Assembly: GCA_016218685.1 (NCBI GenBank)
Contig: JACRDD010000019.1
Span: 276,583 to 340,582 of the forward strand
Length of the DNA stretch: 64,000 nucleotides
Direction of reading: 5' to 3'
DNA from: Desulfobacterales bacterium
GTDB taxonomy: Bacteria > Desulfobacterota > Desulfobacteria > Desulfobacterales > Desulfosarcinaceae
The position numbers and the translations under genes were made by a program. The notes beneath the pieces are model-generated. The model had not been told where the DNA came from. It ran no database searches and saw only the letters and a program-made list of their open reading frames with translations. Shown here piece after piece: positions 8,030 to 17,076 of the stretch (position 1 is the first letter of the stretch; every line of letters begins with the position of its first letter).

Positions 8030-8074
8030 GGGTGACCCCGCACGGAATTTCTTGCGCGGGGCACCCTTCTTTTT
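8030..8074 (+). terminator. Rho-independent terminator
   Basis: GGGTG-A-CCCCGC at 8030-8041 pairs with GCGGGGCACCC at 8056-8066 (one bulged A), followed by TTCTTTTT. It lies 24 bp after the stop of the Lys-rich protein gene. Confidence 0.85.
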
Positions 8075-8471
8075 ATATCCCCCGCCGTTTTAAATTTCAT
8101 GAATTCAGCAGCTTGCCGTTAAGCCAGGGTCAATGTGTTATCATCCAATATTTTCTGAATCTTGATCAGTTTTAAGAGACTGAAATACCAACTATAAACG
8201 CAATAATCGCTGGCAAGATGCATAGCGACCTGATATAGTCCGCGATCCCAAAAACACCCGGCTCATTACCGGTCTCCCATTGGAGAGGATATTGCTGGGC
8301 GGTTTTCCGCTGCGGCGCGAATCAATGGGGAAGGCGCGCTTACAATACGGACGACCATGCGGCAACGCCGCGCCGAGGGTCGCCGATCGCCATGGGGGTA
8401 AACGACATAGCTAAACGGGCTATCACATAAGAAACGGAAATGAATTGAAGCATGAGGAGGAATGATCGGTC
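8075..8471. other. Long leader/intergenic region before the acetyl-CoA hydrolase gene
   Basis: About 400 bp contain no convincing open reading frame. The second half is GC-rich with several self-complementary pieces, for example GCGGC-AAC-GCCGC at 8360-8372 and GGCGCG (8333-8338) facing CGCGCC (8369-8374). I could not match it to a known riboswitch, 6S RNA, SRP RNA or RNase P. A GAGGAGG ribosome-binding site ends the region. Confidence 0.4.
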
Positions 8472-10646
8472 ATGGAACAAAGAAAAACCAAGTATCTGTC
8501 AGTCGAACAATGCGTAGACCTTATTGCCCAGGAGTTCGGCAATAATATCAAAATCGGCATGCCCCTGGGCCTGGGAAAGCCGGCGCTGCTGATCAACGCG
8601 CTCTACCAGCGGGCCAAGAAAAACCCCCAGATCAATTTGACCATCTTCACGGCCCTCTCCTTGGAGAAGCCGGTCTGGTCCAGCGATTTGGAACGACGCT
8701 TTCTGGAACCGTTCGTGGGGCGCACCTGGAAGGACGTACCGGATCTGGACTACTTGTTGGACCTGCGCAAGGGGCAACTGCCGGCCAACGTCATCATCCA
8801 TGAAATCTTCTGCAAAGCCGGCGCGTATCGTAAAGAGCCCAAGATGCAGCAAAACTACCAGTGCTCCAACTACACCCACACGGTGCGTGACTGCGACGGA
8901 AACGATAACCAGGTTCTGGCCCAGATGCTGGCCAAGCTCGACGGACCCAACGGCATTCGCTACAGCACCAGTTGCAACGCCGACACCACCCTGGAGACCC
9001 TCCGGCTTTACAGAGACGCCAAAAAGAACGGCAAAAAGCGCATGAATATCGGCATGGTCAATACCCAGTTGCCGTTCATGTACGGCGATGCCGAAGTCAC
9101 CGCGGCGGACTATGATGTGATCATCGACGATCCCAAATACTACAATCCGCTTTTCGTCACCCCGCGCCTTCCGGTTTCGGTGGCGGACTTCATGATCGGC
9201 ACGCACATCAGCGCCTTGATCAAAGACGGCGGCACCTTGCAAATCGGTATCGGCGCCTTGGGCGATGCCATCGCCTATGGCTTGAACGTGCGCCACAACC
9301 AGAACGAGATCTACAACCAGTTAATTAAGGAGAGCGGTATCGGCGCCACCTATGGGCCGCTGATCGACGCGCTCGGCGGCACCGACACCTTCACCCAGGG
9401 CATCTACGGCTCCACCGAGATGCTGGTGGATGGTTTCCTGCAACTCTACAAGAACGGCGTCATCAAGCGCAAAGTCTACCACAACGCACCCATTCAGCGC
9501 CTGGTCAACGACGGCAAGATCAAAGAAGAACTCATCCCCGCCGATATTCTCCAGCAGATGATCGACGCGGAGCTGATCAATCCCTACCTGACCCGCAAGG
9601 ATTTCGAATCCCTGCAAAAGTACGGCGTTTTCAAGGATGACGTGACCTACGACAACGGCTATCTGGTCAAGGACGGCAGGCGCTTCTCGGCGCTGCTCAC
9701 CGACAAGAAAAATCTGGAAGCCGTCAACGAACTGTGCCTAGGCGAACAACTGAAAAAAGGCGTGGTCCTCACCGGTGCCTTCTTCATCGGACCCACCGAT
9801 TTCTATGAAGACCTGCGCAAGATGCCCGAGGAAGAGCGCCAGAAGTTCGAAATGACCGGCGTGGATGTGGCCAACCAGCTCTACGGCGGCGAAGTGCTGC
9901 GCGCCCTGGAAAGAAAAGACGGCCGCTTCTGCAACACCGGCATGAAGGCCACCTTGCTGGGCGCCATCGTCTCCGATGGACTGGATGACGGCACCGTGAT
10001 CAGCGGCGTGGGCGGCCAGTACAACTTCGTCTCCATGGCCCACGCCCTGCCCGACGCCCGCCTGCTGATGATGATCAAGAGCACGCGCCTGGAAGGCGGC
10101 AAGACGCTGTCCAACATCGTTTACAACTACGGCCACGTGACCATTCCGCGCCACCTGCGCGACATCGTGGTCACCGAATACGGCATCGCCGACATCCGCG
10201 GCAAATGCGACCAGGATATCATCAAGGCCATGCTCAACGTCGCCGACTCGCGCTTCCAGGAAGAGTTGCTGGCCGAAGCCAAGAAGTACAAGAAGATTCC
10301 CGAGGATTACCAGATTCCCGAGCAGTTCCGGAACAACACGCCCGAGCGTCTGGCCGAAATCCTCAAGCCGTACAAGGCCCAGGGACTCTTCAAGGACTTC
10401 CCCTGCGGATCGGCCTTCACGGATGTGGAATTGCTGCTGGCCTACGCCCTGCGGGTGATGAAGACCAAAGCCGCCGGACCGGGCGCGGCCGAGATTCCGG
10501 AGATCATGAAAACGCTGCCGGCCGAAGTGCCGGCCGGTTTGAAGCCCTTCTTCGAGCGCATGGATCTGAATAACCCGACCACGCCCGAAGCCATGCAGTC
10601 TCAAAAGATGCTGATGCTGGCCTTCCGCATGGCCGGTTTCTGCTAA
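8472..10646 (+). CDS. Acetyl-CoA hydrolase/transferase family protein (long form)
   Basis: This 724-residue cytosolic protein belongs to the acetyl-CoA hydrolase / 4-hydroxybutyrate CoA-transferase family. Near the C-terminal half, SGVGGQYNFVSMAHALPDAR is the conserved glycine loop that binds CoA, followed by TEYGIADIRGK. It would move CoA between acetate-like and other acyl groups or hydrolyse acyl-CoA. It is clearly longer than the usual 430-550 residues, with extra sequence in the N-terminal half and a C-terminal tail of about 100 residues. It is monocistronic between two terminators, with a GAGGAGG site upstream. The substrate cannot be told from sequence. Confidence 0.88.
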   Translation: MEQRKTKYLSVEQCVDLIAQEFGNNIKIGMPLGLGKPALLINALYQRAKKNPQINLTIFTALSLEKPVWSSDLERRFLEPFVGRTWKDVPDLDYLLDLRKGQLPANVIIHEIFCKAGAYRKEPKMQQNYQCSNYTHTVRDCDGNDNQVLAQMLAKLDGPNGIRYSTSCNADTTLETLRLYRDAKKNGKKRMNIGMVNTQLPFMYGDAEVTAADYDVIIDDPKYYNPLFVTPRLPVSVADFMIGTHISALIKDGGTLQIGIGALGDAIAYGLNVRHNQNEIYNQLIKESGIGATYGPLIDALGGTDTFTQGIYGSTEMLVDGFLQLYKNGVIKRKVYHNAPIQRLVNDGKIKEELIPADILQQMIDAELINPYLTRKDFESLQKYGVFKDDVTYDNGYLVKDGRRFSALLTDKKNLEAVNELCLGEQLKKGVVLTGAFFIGPTDFYEDLRKMPEEERQKFEMTGVDVANQLYGGEVLRALERKDGRFCNTGMKATLLGAIVSDGLDDGTVISGVGGQYNFVSMAHALPDARLLMMIKSTRLEGGKTLSNIVYNYGHVTIPRHLRDIVVTEYGIADIRGKCDQDIIKAMLNVADSRFQEELLAEAKKYKKIPEDYQIPEQFRNNTPERLAEILKPYKAQGLFKDFPCGSAFTDVELLLAYALRVMKTKAAGPGAAEIPEIMKTLPAEVPAGLKPFFERMDLNNPTTPEAMQSQKMLMLAFRMAGFC

Positions 10647-10681
10647 CGGCCGTTCCAGGCCCAGCAACCCGAATGGACCAT

Positions 10682-10724
10682 CGGCCGGGAAGGGATTTCG
10701 CCCCTTCCCGGCCGTTTCTTTTTT
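10682..10724 (+). terminator. Strong Rho-independent terminator
   Basis: A 13-bp perfect GC-rich stem (10682-10694 with 10702-10714) and 7-nt loop are followed by TTTCTTTTTT. It lies 35 bp after the acetyl-CoA hydrolase stop codon. Confidence 0.95.
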
Positions 10725-10824
10725 GATCCCGGCCCGCGCCGGCGCCATCCATACCCCGCCTTTTCGCATGGACAGGGCCATGGTTCTTGGTTAGTATGAC
10801 GGCCAGAACCAACCGACATCTATC

Positions 10825-11610
10825 ATGGGATATATCGCCGTGTTGCCTGCCCCCCGCTCGCTTGGCCAACCCCTTCCCGGCATTGTACCGGTTACCTTCA
10901 TGTGCGCCCTATTGCTCGCCGGCACCGTCCTGACGCTATTTCCCGCCCCGGCCCAAGCGGGTGAGGAGTGCGTGATTCTGCTCCACGGCCTGGGCCGCAC
11001 GCGCCGCTCGATGACGGCCATGGCCGAGGCTCTGGCGGCGGCCGATTATCGCACCGTCAACATGGGCTACCCCTCCCGGGAGGCAACCGTCGAAGCGCTG
11101 GCCATGCAGGCCATCCCCGCGGCCCTCGACCAATGCGGCCGGACAGACTCGCGAAGCATTCACTTTGTCACCCACAGCATGGGCGCCTTGCTGGTGCGCT
11201 ATTACCTGGCGCGGCAGGGCCTGGAAAATCTGGGCCGAGTGGTGATGCTCAGCCCGCCCAACCAGGGCAGCGAGGTGTGCGACCGCCTGCGCGACAACTT
11301 TTTCTACAGTTGGTACAACGGCCCGGCCGGGCAGCAATTGGGCACCGGTTCCGGGGATCTGCCCGCCCGCCTCGGCCCGGTACACTACCCGGTGGGCGTC
11401 ATCACCGGCAACGAGCACTTCTTCTTCGACGGCTGGCTGGCGCAAATGATCCCGGGCGAAGACGACGGCAAAGTGGCGGTGGAACGCACCAAGGTGGCCG
11501 GCATGACCGATTTTATGGTCTTGCCGTATGCCCATCCGTTCATCATGGATCAGGAGGAGACCATTGCCCAAACCATCCGCTTTTTGCGCGATGGCGTGTT
11601 CCAGAAGTAA
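10825..11610 (+). CDS. Secreted alpha/beta-hydrolase (PGAP1/lipase-like esterase)
   Basis: This 261-residue protein has an N-terminal hydrophobic segment ending APAQA, a likely signal-peptidase I site, so it should be periplasmic. The mature part starts with the strand-oxyanion motif VILLHGLGRTRRS. The nucleophile motif THSMG, a candidate acid in GEDDGKV and a His in YAHPF complete the triad of an alpha/beta-hydrolase. The substrate is unknown. The start codon is uncertain because no good ribosome-binding site precedes ATG 10825. It heads a run of four same-strand hydrolase and transferase genes. Confidence 0.82.
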   Translation: MGYIAVLPAPRSLGQPLPGIVPVTFMCALLLAGTVLTLFPAPAQAGEECVILLHGLGRTRRSMTAMAEALAAADYRTVNMGYPSREATVEALAMQAIPAALDQCGRTDSRSIHFVTHSMGALLVRYYLARQGLENLGRVVMLSPPNQGSEVCDRLRDNFFYSWYNGPAGQQLGTGSGDLPARLGPVHYPVGVITGNEHFFFDGWLAQMIPGEDDGKVAVERTKVAGMTDFMVLPYAHPFIMDQEETIAQTIRFLRDGVFQK

Positions 11611-11637
11611 AGAAGAAAAACACGACAAGGAGGAAGT

Positions 11638-12648
11638 ATGACCACCGGTGCCCGCCCGTGGCAGGAGTTGACCAAAGAAGATCCCATCGATCCGGAGCGC
11701 CCCATCATCGATCCGCACCACCACCTGTGGGACTACCCCACCAGCCGATACCTGCTCGAAGATATTCTGGCCGATACCGGCGGCGGCCACAATGTGGCAA
11801 GGACAGTCTTCATAGAGTGCCTCTCCAAGTACCGCCCGGCCGGCCCGCCCGAGATGCGGCCGGTGGGCGAAACCGAATTCGTGGCCGCCATCGCCGCCGC
11901 CAGCGAAAGCGGGAAATTTGGCCCCACCCGCGTGGCGGCCGGCATCGTGGGCTTTGCTGATCTGACCCTGGGCGAGGCCGTGGCGCCGGTGCTCGCGGCC
12001 CACATCGACGCCGGCGGTGGCCGCTTCAAGGGCATCCGCCATGCAGCCGCCTGGCACGCCGACACATCCATCGCCAACGCCCACACCCGTCCGCCCCAGG
12101 GGTTGATGGCCGATGCGGCCTTCCGCCGGGGATTCGCCCAATTGCACCGCCACGGCCTGAGCTTCGATGCCTGGATCTACCATACCCAGCTCCAGGAGCT
12201 GGCCGATCTGGCCCGGGCCATTCCCCAGACCCAGATCATCCTGGACCATGTCGGCACGCCCCTGGGCCTCGGGCCGTATGCCGGACAACGGGCAGCGGTC
12301 TTCCAGGATTGGAAGCGAGCCATCCCAGCCGTGGCAGCCTGCGACAACGTAGTGGTCAAGCTGGGCGGGCTGGCCATGAAGGTGTGCGGCTTCGACTGGC
12401 ACAAGGCGCAAAAGCCGCCCACTTCCCAAATGCTAGCGGCGACCATGACGCCCTACTTCGAATACTGCATCGAACAATTCGGCATCGATCGCTGCATGTT
12501 CGAAAGCAATTTTCCAGTGGACAAAGTCTCCTGCGGCTACACCGTGCTGTGGAACGCCTTCAAGCGCATGGCACACGCCCTCTCCCCGGCAGAACAGACG
12601 GCACTGTTCCATGACACGGCGGCCAGGGTCTACCGCCTCAACCCCTGA
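11638..12648 (+). CDS. Amidohydrolase-family (L-fuconolactonase-like) metal hydrolase
   Basis: This 336-residue protein has the amidohydrolase_2 TIM-barrel signature: DPHHHLWDYP at the N terminus (metal-binding His pair), ILDHVGTPLG in the middle and FESNFPVDK near the end (metal Asp region). These features match the fuconolactonase / 2-pyrone-dicarboxylate lactonase group. An AAGGAGGAAG site precedes ATG 11638. It is probably cytosolic, since no signal peptide is visible. The next gene begins 11 bp downstream, so the two are likely co-transcribed. Confidence 0.87.
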   Translation: MTTGARPWQELTKEDPIDPERPIIDPHHHLWDYPTSRYLLEDILADTGGGHNVARTVFIECLSKYRPAGPPEMRPVGETEFVAAIAAASESGKFGPTRVAAGIVGFADLTLGEAVAPVLAAHIDAGGGRFKGIRHAAAWHADTSIANAHTRPPQGLMADAAFRRGFAQLHRHGLSFDAWIYHTQLQELADLARAIPQTQIILDHVGTPLGLGPYAGQRAAVFQDWKRAIPAVAACDNVVVKLGGLAMKVCGFDWHKAQKPPTSQMLAATMTPYFEYCIEQFGIDRCMFESNFPVDKVSCGYTVLWNAFKRMAHALSPAEQTALFHDTAARVYRLNP

Positions 12649-12659
12649 CAGGAATAATC

Positions 12660-14390
12660 ATGGCGGCATACATTCCGAACACCTGGATAAAGACAGCAGC
12701 CATGGTCGCGCTAATATGTCTGGCCGCCTGTTCCCAAACCGATGTCTCCCCCCCGCCCCAAGCGGTCGAGGCCTCCGCGGCCTTGCAAGCCCATAGCGCC
12801 CAATTCCGCCAGGAGGTGGTACAGGTTCTTCCAGGCATCCATGTGGCCATCGGCTACGGGCTCGCCAATGCCATCCTGATCGAAGGCCGCGACGGGCTGA
12901 TCATCGTGGATGCCATGGAGAGCGCCGAAGCGGCAGAGTCGGTCAAAGGTGCCTTCGCGCAGATCAGCACCCAACCGGTTAAAGCCCTGATCTATACCCA
13001 TTTTCACTCTGACCACATCGGCGGCGGCCGAATCCTGGCGGGAAACGACCGGCCCGAAGTCTATTGCCACGCCGAAACCCTGGCCCATATGAATCGCACC
13101 GCCACGATCACGCGCGAGACCACCTACCGCCGCGCCATGCGCCAGTTCGGCACGTTGCTGCCCGAAGGCGGCCGGATCAACGCCGGCATCGGACCGCGCC
13201 TGGAATACGACCAGACCAAGCGCCTCGCCCTCCTGCCACCGACCCGAACCTTTGAAGGCGAGCGCCTGGATCTCGAAATCGCCGGGGTGAAACTGGTGCT
13301 CATGCACGCGCCGGGGGAGACGCCGGATCAGATCGTCGTCTGGCTGCCCGAGCAGCGCGTGCTGCTGCCGGCCGACAATTTCTACCACTCCTTTCCCAAT
13401 CTCTATGCCATCCGCGGAACGGCCTATCGGGATGTGATGCTGTGGGTCAAAAGCCTGGATCGGATGCGCGCGCTTCAGGCCGAATATCTCATCCCGCAAC
13501 ATACCCGGCCCATCGTCGGCAAGCAGAAGATTTATACGACCTTGACCGACTACCGCGACGCCATTCAATTCGTGCACGATCAAACCATCCGCTGGATGAA
13601 CCAGGGGTTGACGCCCGAAGCCATCGTCGAGCGTGTCCGACTGCCGGAACATCTCGCTGCGCAGCCCTACCTGCAGGAGTATTACGGCACCGTGGCCTGG
13701 TCGGTACGATCCATCTTCGACGGCTACCTGGGGTGGTTCGGCGGCAATGCCACTGACCTGTTTCCGCTCGGCCAACAGGCGCGCGCTGAACGCTTCGCCG
13801 CGCTGGCCGGCGGGCAAACGGCATTGCTGGACCACGCCCGCAAAGCCTTGGCCGATGGCGACTATCAATGGTCTCTGGAATTGACCGATCAACTGCTGCG
13901 ATTGGACCCGTCCGCACCCGATGTCCGGCAGATAAAAGCCGATGCCCTGCGCGCATTGGGCCATCGGCAGACGGCCGCCACCGCCCGGAACTACTACCTG
14001 ACCCAGGCGTTGGAAGTAGAACGGAAGTTAACCATCGGGTCTTTGAAGATCAGCGACCCGCAACTGATCCATACCGTGCCCCTGGCGGCGATTTTCGAGG
14101 GCATGGCCGTCAAGCTCGACCCCGAAAAATCGGCCGCAGTAGACGTGGTGGCCGGATTCCGCTTTCCCGACACGGGCGAGGCTTATACCGTGCATGTCCG
14201 CAGGGGGGTGGCCGAGATCCGTCCGGAGTTTCCCGAGAAACCGGCCATCGCCATCAGCATCGACAGCAATGTCTGGAAAGAGATCGCCGCCGGGGTGCGC
14301 AGCCCGGCCGTGGCCCTGGTCACGGAGATGGACAAGGAAGGCGGCACCTTGGATATCGTCCGGTTTCTAAGCTTGTTCAAAGCAGATTGA
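12660..14390 (+). CDS. Alkyl/aryl-sulfatase-like metallo-beta-lactamase lipoprotein
   Basis: This 576-residue protein has a lipobox LAAC (Cys24), so it should be a membrane-anchored lipoprotein. The zinc motif THFHSDHIGG (His114, His116, Asp118, His119), the DNFYHSFPNLYAIRG segment, a middle dimerisation domain and a C-terminal SCP2-like domain match the SdsA1/BDS1 class of alkylsulfatases, which release sulfate from alkyl sulfate esters. It is shorter than SdsA1 (about 650 aa). A role in using sulfate esters would suit a sulfur-cycling organism, but the substrate is inferred. It is followed 45 bp later by the Eis-like gene. Confidence 0.88.
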   Translation: MAAYIPNTWIKTAAMVALICLAACSQTDVSPPPQAVEASAALQAHSAQFRQEVVQVLPGIHVAIGYGLANAILIEGRDGLIIVDAMESAEAAESVKGAFAQISTQPVKALIYTHFHSDHIGGGRILAGNDRPEVYCHAETLAHMNRTATITRETTYRRAMRQFGTLLPEGGRINAGIGPRLEYDQTKRLALLPPTRTFEGERLDLEIAGVKLVLMHAPGETPDQIVVWLPEQRVLLPADNFYHSFPNLYAIRGTAYRDVMLWVKSLDRMRALQAEYLIPQHTRPIVGKQKIYTTLTDYRDAIQFVHDQTIRWMNQGLTPEAIVERVRLPEHLAAQPYLQEYYGTVAWSVRSIFDGYLGWFGGNATDLFPLGQQARAERFAALAGGQTALLDHARKALADGDYQWSLELTDQLLRLDPSAPDVRQIKADALRALGHRQTAATARNYYLTQALEVERKLTIGSLKISDPQLIHTVPLAAIFEGMAVKLDPEKSAAVDVVAGFRFPDTGEAYTVHVRRGVAEIRPEFPEKPAIAISIDSNVWKEIAAGVRSPAVALVTEMDKEGGTLDIVRFLSLFKAD

Positions 14391-14435
14391 ACCCGCGCTT
14401 GAACCATCAACCCTTTGGAGAAATGAGACGCGACC

Positions 14436-15656
14436 ATGCCCATAGAAATCCGACCCGCCGTCCCTGAGGAGATGGACGATTACCGCCGCGTGGCCCTGGC
14501 CAGCCTGGTGCTCTCCCCGGAACAGGCGCCGCCCAACGCCATCCAGGCCATCGTGCCGGCCCTGACCCTGTGCGCCTTCGTGGACGGCCGCCTGGCCACC
14601 AGCTATGCCGCCTGGCCTCTGAAGATGCGCCTCAACGGCCAGGTCGCACCCACGGCCGGCATCACCTTCGTGGGCACGTTGCCCCAGTACCGCCAGTCGG
14701 GCTGCCTGCGCCGGGTGATCACCCGTCACTTCGAGCAGCTCCATATGGCCGGCGAGCAGCCGCTGGCCGCCCTGATCGCCTCCCAGGCCGCCATCTACCA
14801 GCGCTACGGCTACGCGGTGGTCTCCACGCGCAACGTCTACCGCATCGAGCCCCGTTTCCTGCAATTCGCGCCCATGCCCGACAGCAGCCGGCCGACCGGT
14901 AATCTGCGGCAGTTGGGGGAGAACGAGACCGAAGCCCTGAAGCAAATCTACCGCGACTTCTGCGCCCAGCGTACCGGTTATCTGCACCGCGGCCAGGCCA
15001 CCTGGGCCGCCGGCCCGCTCTCGCCGCCGCCGCGCAACGGTTTTCTCTTCAAGATGGTTTATGAAGAAAAAGGAGTGCCCCTGGGCTACATGATCTACAG
15101 CCTGTCGCCCCAGCCCGCCGGCGACGGCGAGCCCTGGCAGCGCGTGACGGTCCGCGACCTCGCCTGGCTCACCCCCCAGGCCTACATCGCCCTGTGGCGC
15201 CATCTGCAGGCCATGGCCCTGGCCAGTCACGTCGAATGGCTGAAAGTACCGGTGGACGATCCCCTGCCCCACCTGCTGCTGGAACCACGCCGCCTCAACC
15301 TGACGGCCAAGGACGGCCTGCTAGCCCGGGTGGTGGATGTGCAGCGCGTATTGCCCCTGCGGGGCTACGACACCGAAGGCGCCATCACCTTCGAACTGCT
15401 CGACACGCTTTGCCCCTGGAACGCCGGCCGCTTTCGCCTGGACGCCTCGCCCCAGGGCGCCCAGGTTCAACGCACCACTCAGGACGCCCAGGCCGTGCTG
15501 CCGGTGGAGACCCTGGCCATGCTGCTCTTCGGGCAGATTACACCCACCCAGGCCATGCGCATGGGAAGAATGCATGTGACCGAAGAAAAGGCCTTGGACC
15601 AGTGGGATCGTCTGTTTTCCACACGGCACCAACCGTTTTGTCCGGATTTCTTCTAG
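14436..15656 (+). CDS. Eis-like GNAT N-acetyltransferase
   Basis: This 406-residue protein is the full length of the Eis group. It has an N-terminal GNAT domain with acetyl-CoA loop features (VGTLPQYRQSGCLRRVI, about residues 78-94), a second GNAT-like domain, and a C-terminal SCP2-like domain (about 300-400) ending in a free C-terminal carboxylate (PDFF), which in Eis proteins takes part in catalysis. It would acetylate amines; in mycobacteria Eis targets aminoglycosides and proteins. The natural substrate here is unknown. Confidence 0.85.
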   Translation: MPIEIRPAVPEEMDDYRRVALASLVLSPEQAPPNAIQAIVPALTLCAFVDGRLATSYAAWPLKMRLNGQVAPTAGITFVGTLPQYRQSGCLRRVITRHFEQLHMAGEQPLAALIASQAAIYQRYGYAVVSTRNVYRIEPRFLQFAPMPDSSRPTGNLRQLGENETEALKQIYRDFCAQRTGYLHRGQATWAAGPLSPPPRNGFLFKMVYEEKGVPLGYMIYSLSPQPAGDGEPWQRVTVRDLAWLTPQAYIALWRHLQAMALASHVEWLKVPVDDPLPHLLLEPRRLNLTAKDGLLARVVDVQRVLPLRGYDTEGAITFELLDTLCPWNAGRFRLDASPQGAQVQRTTQDAQAVLPVETLAMLLFGQITPTQAMRMGRMHVTEEKALDQWDRLFSTRHQPFCPDFF

Positions 15657-15726
15657 GTTGTGCCCTACGGTTGGTCGCCCTTCTTGCATACGGCGCGTGC
15701 CACTGGGCGGACAGGTTTACTTCAAA

Positions 15727-15747
15727 GGGCGAACACAAAGTTCGCCC
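15727..15747. terminator. Short hairpin between convergent genes
   Basis: GGGCGAAC (15727-15734) pairs perfectly with GTTCGCCC (15740-15747) around a 5-nt loop. It lies between the ends of the Eis-like gene and purH and has no real T-tract, so it is at best a weak bidirectional terminator. Confidence 0.4.
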
Positions 15748-15788
15748 CTCCAGGAAGTTGTGCGATTCGGCGGGAGTCATCCGAATGG

Positions 15789-17039
15789 TCAGTGCTTGAA
15801 GCTGCGCTGACCGGTGTAGACCATGGTGGCGCCGGACTGGTTGCAGGCGTCGATGGATTGGTAGTCGTTGTTGGAACCGCCGGGCTGGATCACAGCGCTG
15901 ATGCCTTCGCGCAGGCCCACGTCCACGCCGTCGCGGAAGGGGAAGAAGGCGTCGCTGACCATGGCCGCGCCGATCAGGCCGCCCTTTTCGTTGGTCACAC
16001 GGGTGTCGATCTCGGCGATCTTGTCCTCATCGGTCATGTCGTTGTAGGGAATGCCGTACTCCTGGAAGCAGTAGCGGTCGGCCAGCTTGCGGTAGGCCTT
16101 GTCCCGGGCGATCTGGGCCACGCCCACGCGGTCCTGCTCGCCGGTGCCGATGCCCACCGTGCACTCGTCCTTGACATAGAGCACCGAATTGGAGGTAACG
16201 CCGGCTTCGACCAGCCAGCCGAAGAGCATGTCACGGTATTCGGCTTCGGTGGGGGTGCGCTGAATGGCGTAGGGCTTGCCCTTGTAGACGCATTCGGCCG
16301 GACGCAACCCTTCCTTGGTGCGCGTGACGGGCACGAACGACCACTGGGTGATGACGCCGCCGTCGATCAGGCTCTTGAACTCCACGCAGGGCTGGCCCAC
16401 GAACTGCTGCAAGCGGGCCATGTTGGCGATGCGGATCACGCGCAGGTCGGGCTTGCGACCGAAGACTTCCATGACGCCCGCTTCGAACTCGGGGGCCACC
16501 ACCACCTCGGCGTACTGCCCGGCGATGGCCTCGGCCGTGGCGCGGTCCACCGGCCGGTTCAGGGCGATGCAGCCGCCAAAAGCGGCCACGCGGTCGGCCA
16601 GGTTGGCGCGGACATAAGCCTCTTCCAGGGAATCGGCCCGGGCCACGCCGCAGGGGTTGTTGTGCTTGACGATGATGGCGGTGGGCCGGTCGGCGAAGTA
16701 GCGTAAAATGTTCAGGGCGTTGTCGGCATCGGTGAGGTTGGTCTTGCCCGGATGCTTGCCCGATTGAAGCAGTTCGATGTCCGAGACCAGATAGCGGCCG
16801 GGCTGCACGGTTTGGGTCTGGCCCAGCACCAGGTTGCCGTTGACCAGCTTGTAGAGCGCGGCCTCCTGGCCGGGATTTTCTCCGTAGCGCAACCCCTTGC
16901 GCACCTGGTCGATGGTCCAGAGCACCTTTTCGTAGAAGAGCGTCTGGCGCTCGTTCTCTTCCACGAAGCTGATCTCCATGCGGGAGGGGAAGTGCTCGTC
17001 CAGGATCGTTCGGTACATCTTCTTTAGGTCTTCGGCCAT
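15789..17039 (-). CDS. purH: AICAR transformylase (PurH C-terminal half as separate gene)
   Basis: This 416-residue protein carries the phosphoribosylaminoimidazolecarboxamide formyltransferase domain, which converts AICAR to FAICAR with 10-formyl-THF. Characteristic segments are LRYGENPGQEAALY near residue 50, the catalytic KHNNPCG, and FFPFRDGVD near the C terminus. In most bacteria this is fused to IMP cyclohydrolase. Here it is a separate gene with its own AAAAGGAG site and ATG, 37 bp after the cyclohydrolase gene. It is cytosolic and part of de novo purine synthesis. Confidence 0.95.
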   Translation of the reverse strand: MAEDLKKMYRTILDEHFPSRMEISFVEENERQTLFYEKVLWTIDQVRKGLRYGENPGQEAALYKLVNGNLVLGQTQTVQPGRYLVSDIELLQSGKHPGKTNLTDADNALNILRYFADRPTAIIVKHNNPCGVARADSLEEAYVRANLADRVAAFGGCIALNRPVDRATAEAIAGQYAEVVVAPEFEAGVMEVFGRKPDLRVIRIANMARLQQFVGQPCVEFKSLIDGGVITQWSFVPVTRTKEGLRPAECVYKGKPYAIQRTPTEAEYRDMLFGWLVEAGVTSNSVLYVKDECTVGIGTGEQDRVGVAQIARDKAYRKLADRYCFQEYGIPYNDMTDEDKIAEIDTRVTNEKGGLIGAAMVSDAFFPFRDGVDVGLREGISAVIQPGGSNNDYQSIDACNQSGATMVYTGQRSFKH

Positions 17040-17076
17040 CGTCGACTCTCCTTTTTACTTCTCAAAACAGAAAGAA

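Noticed and set aside
10936..13964. Long minus-strand open frames opposite the esterase, amidohydrolase and sulfatase genes
   Set aside because: Shadow frames caused by high GC; the plus-strand products carry catalytic motifs.
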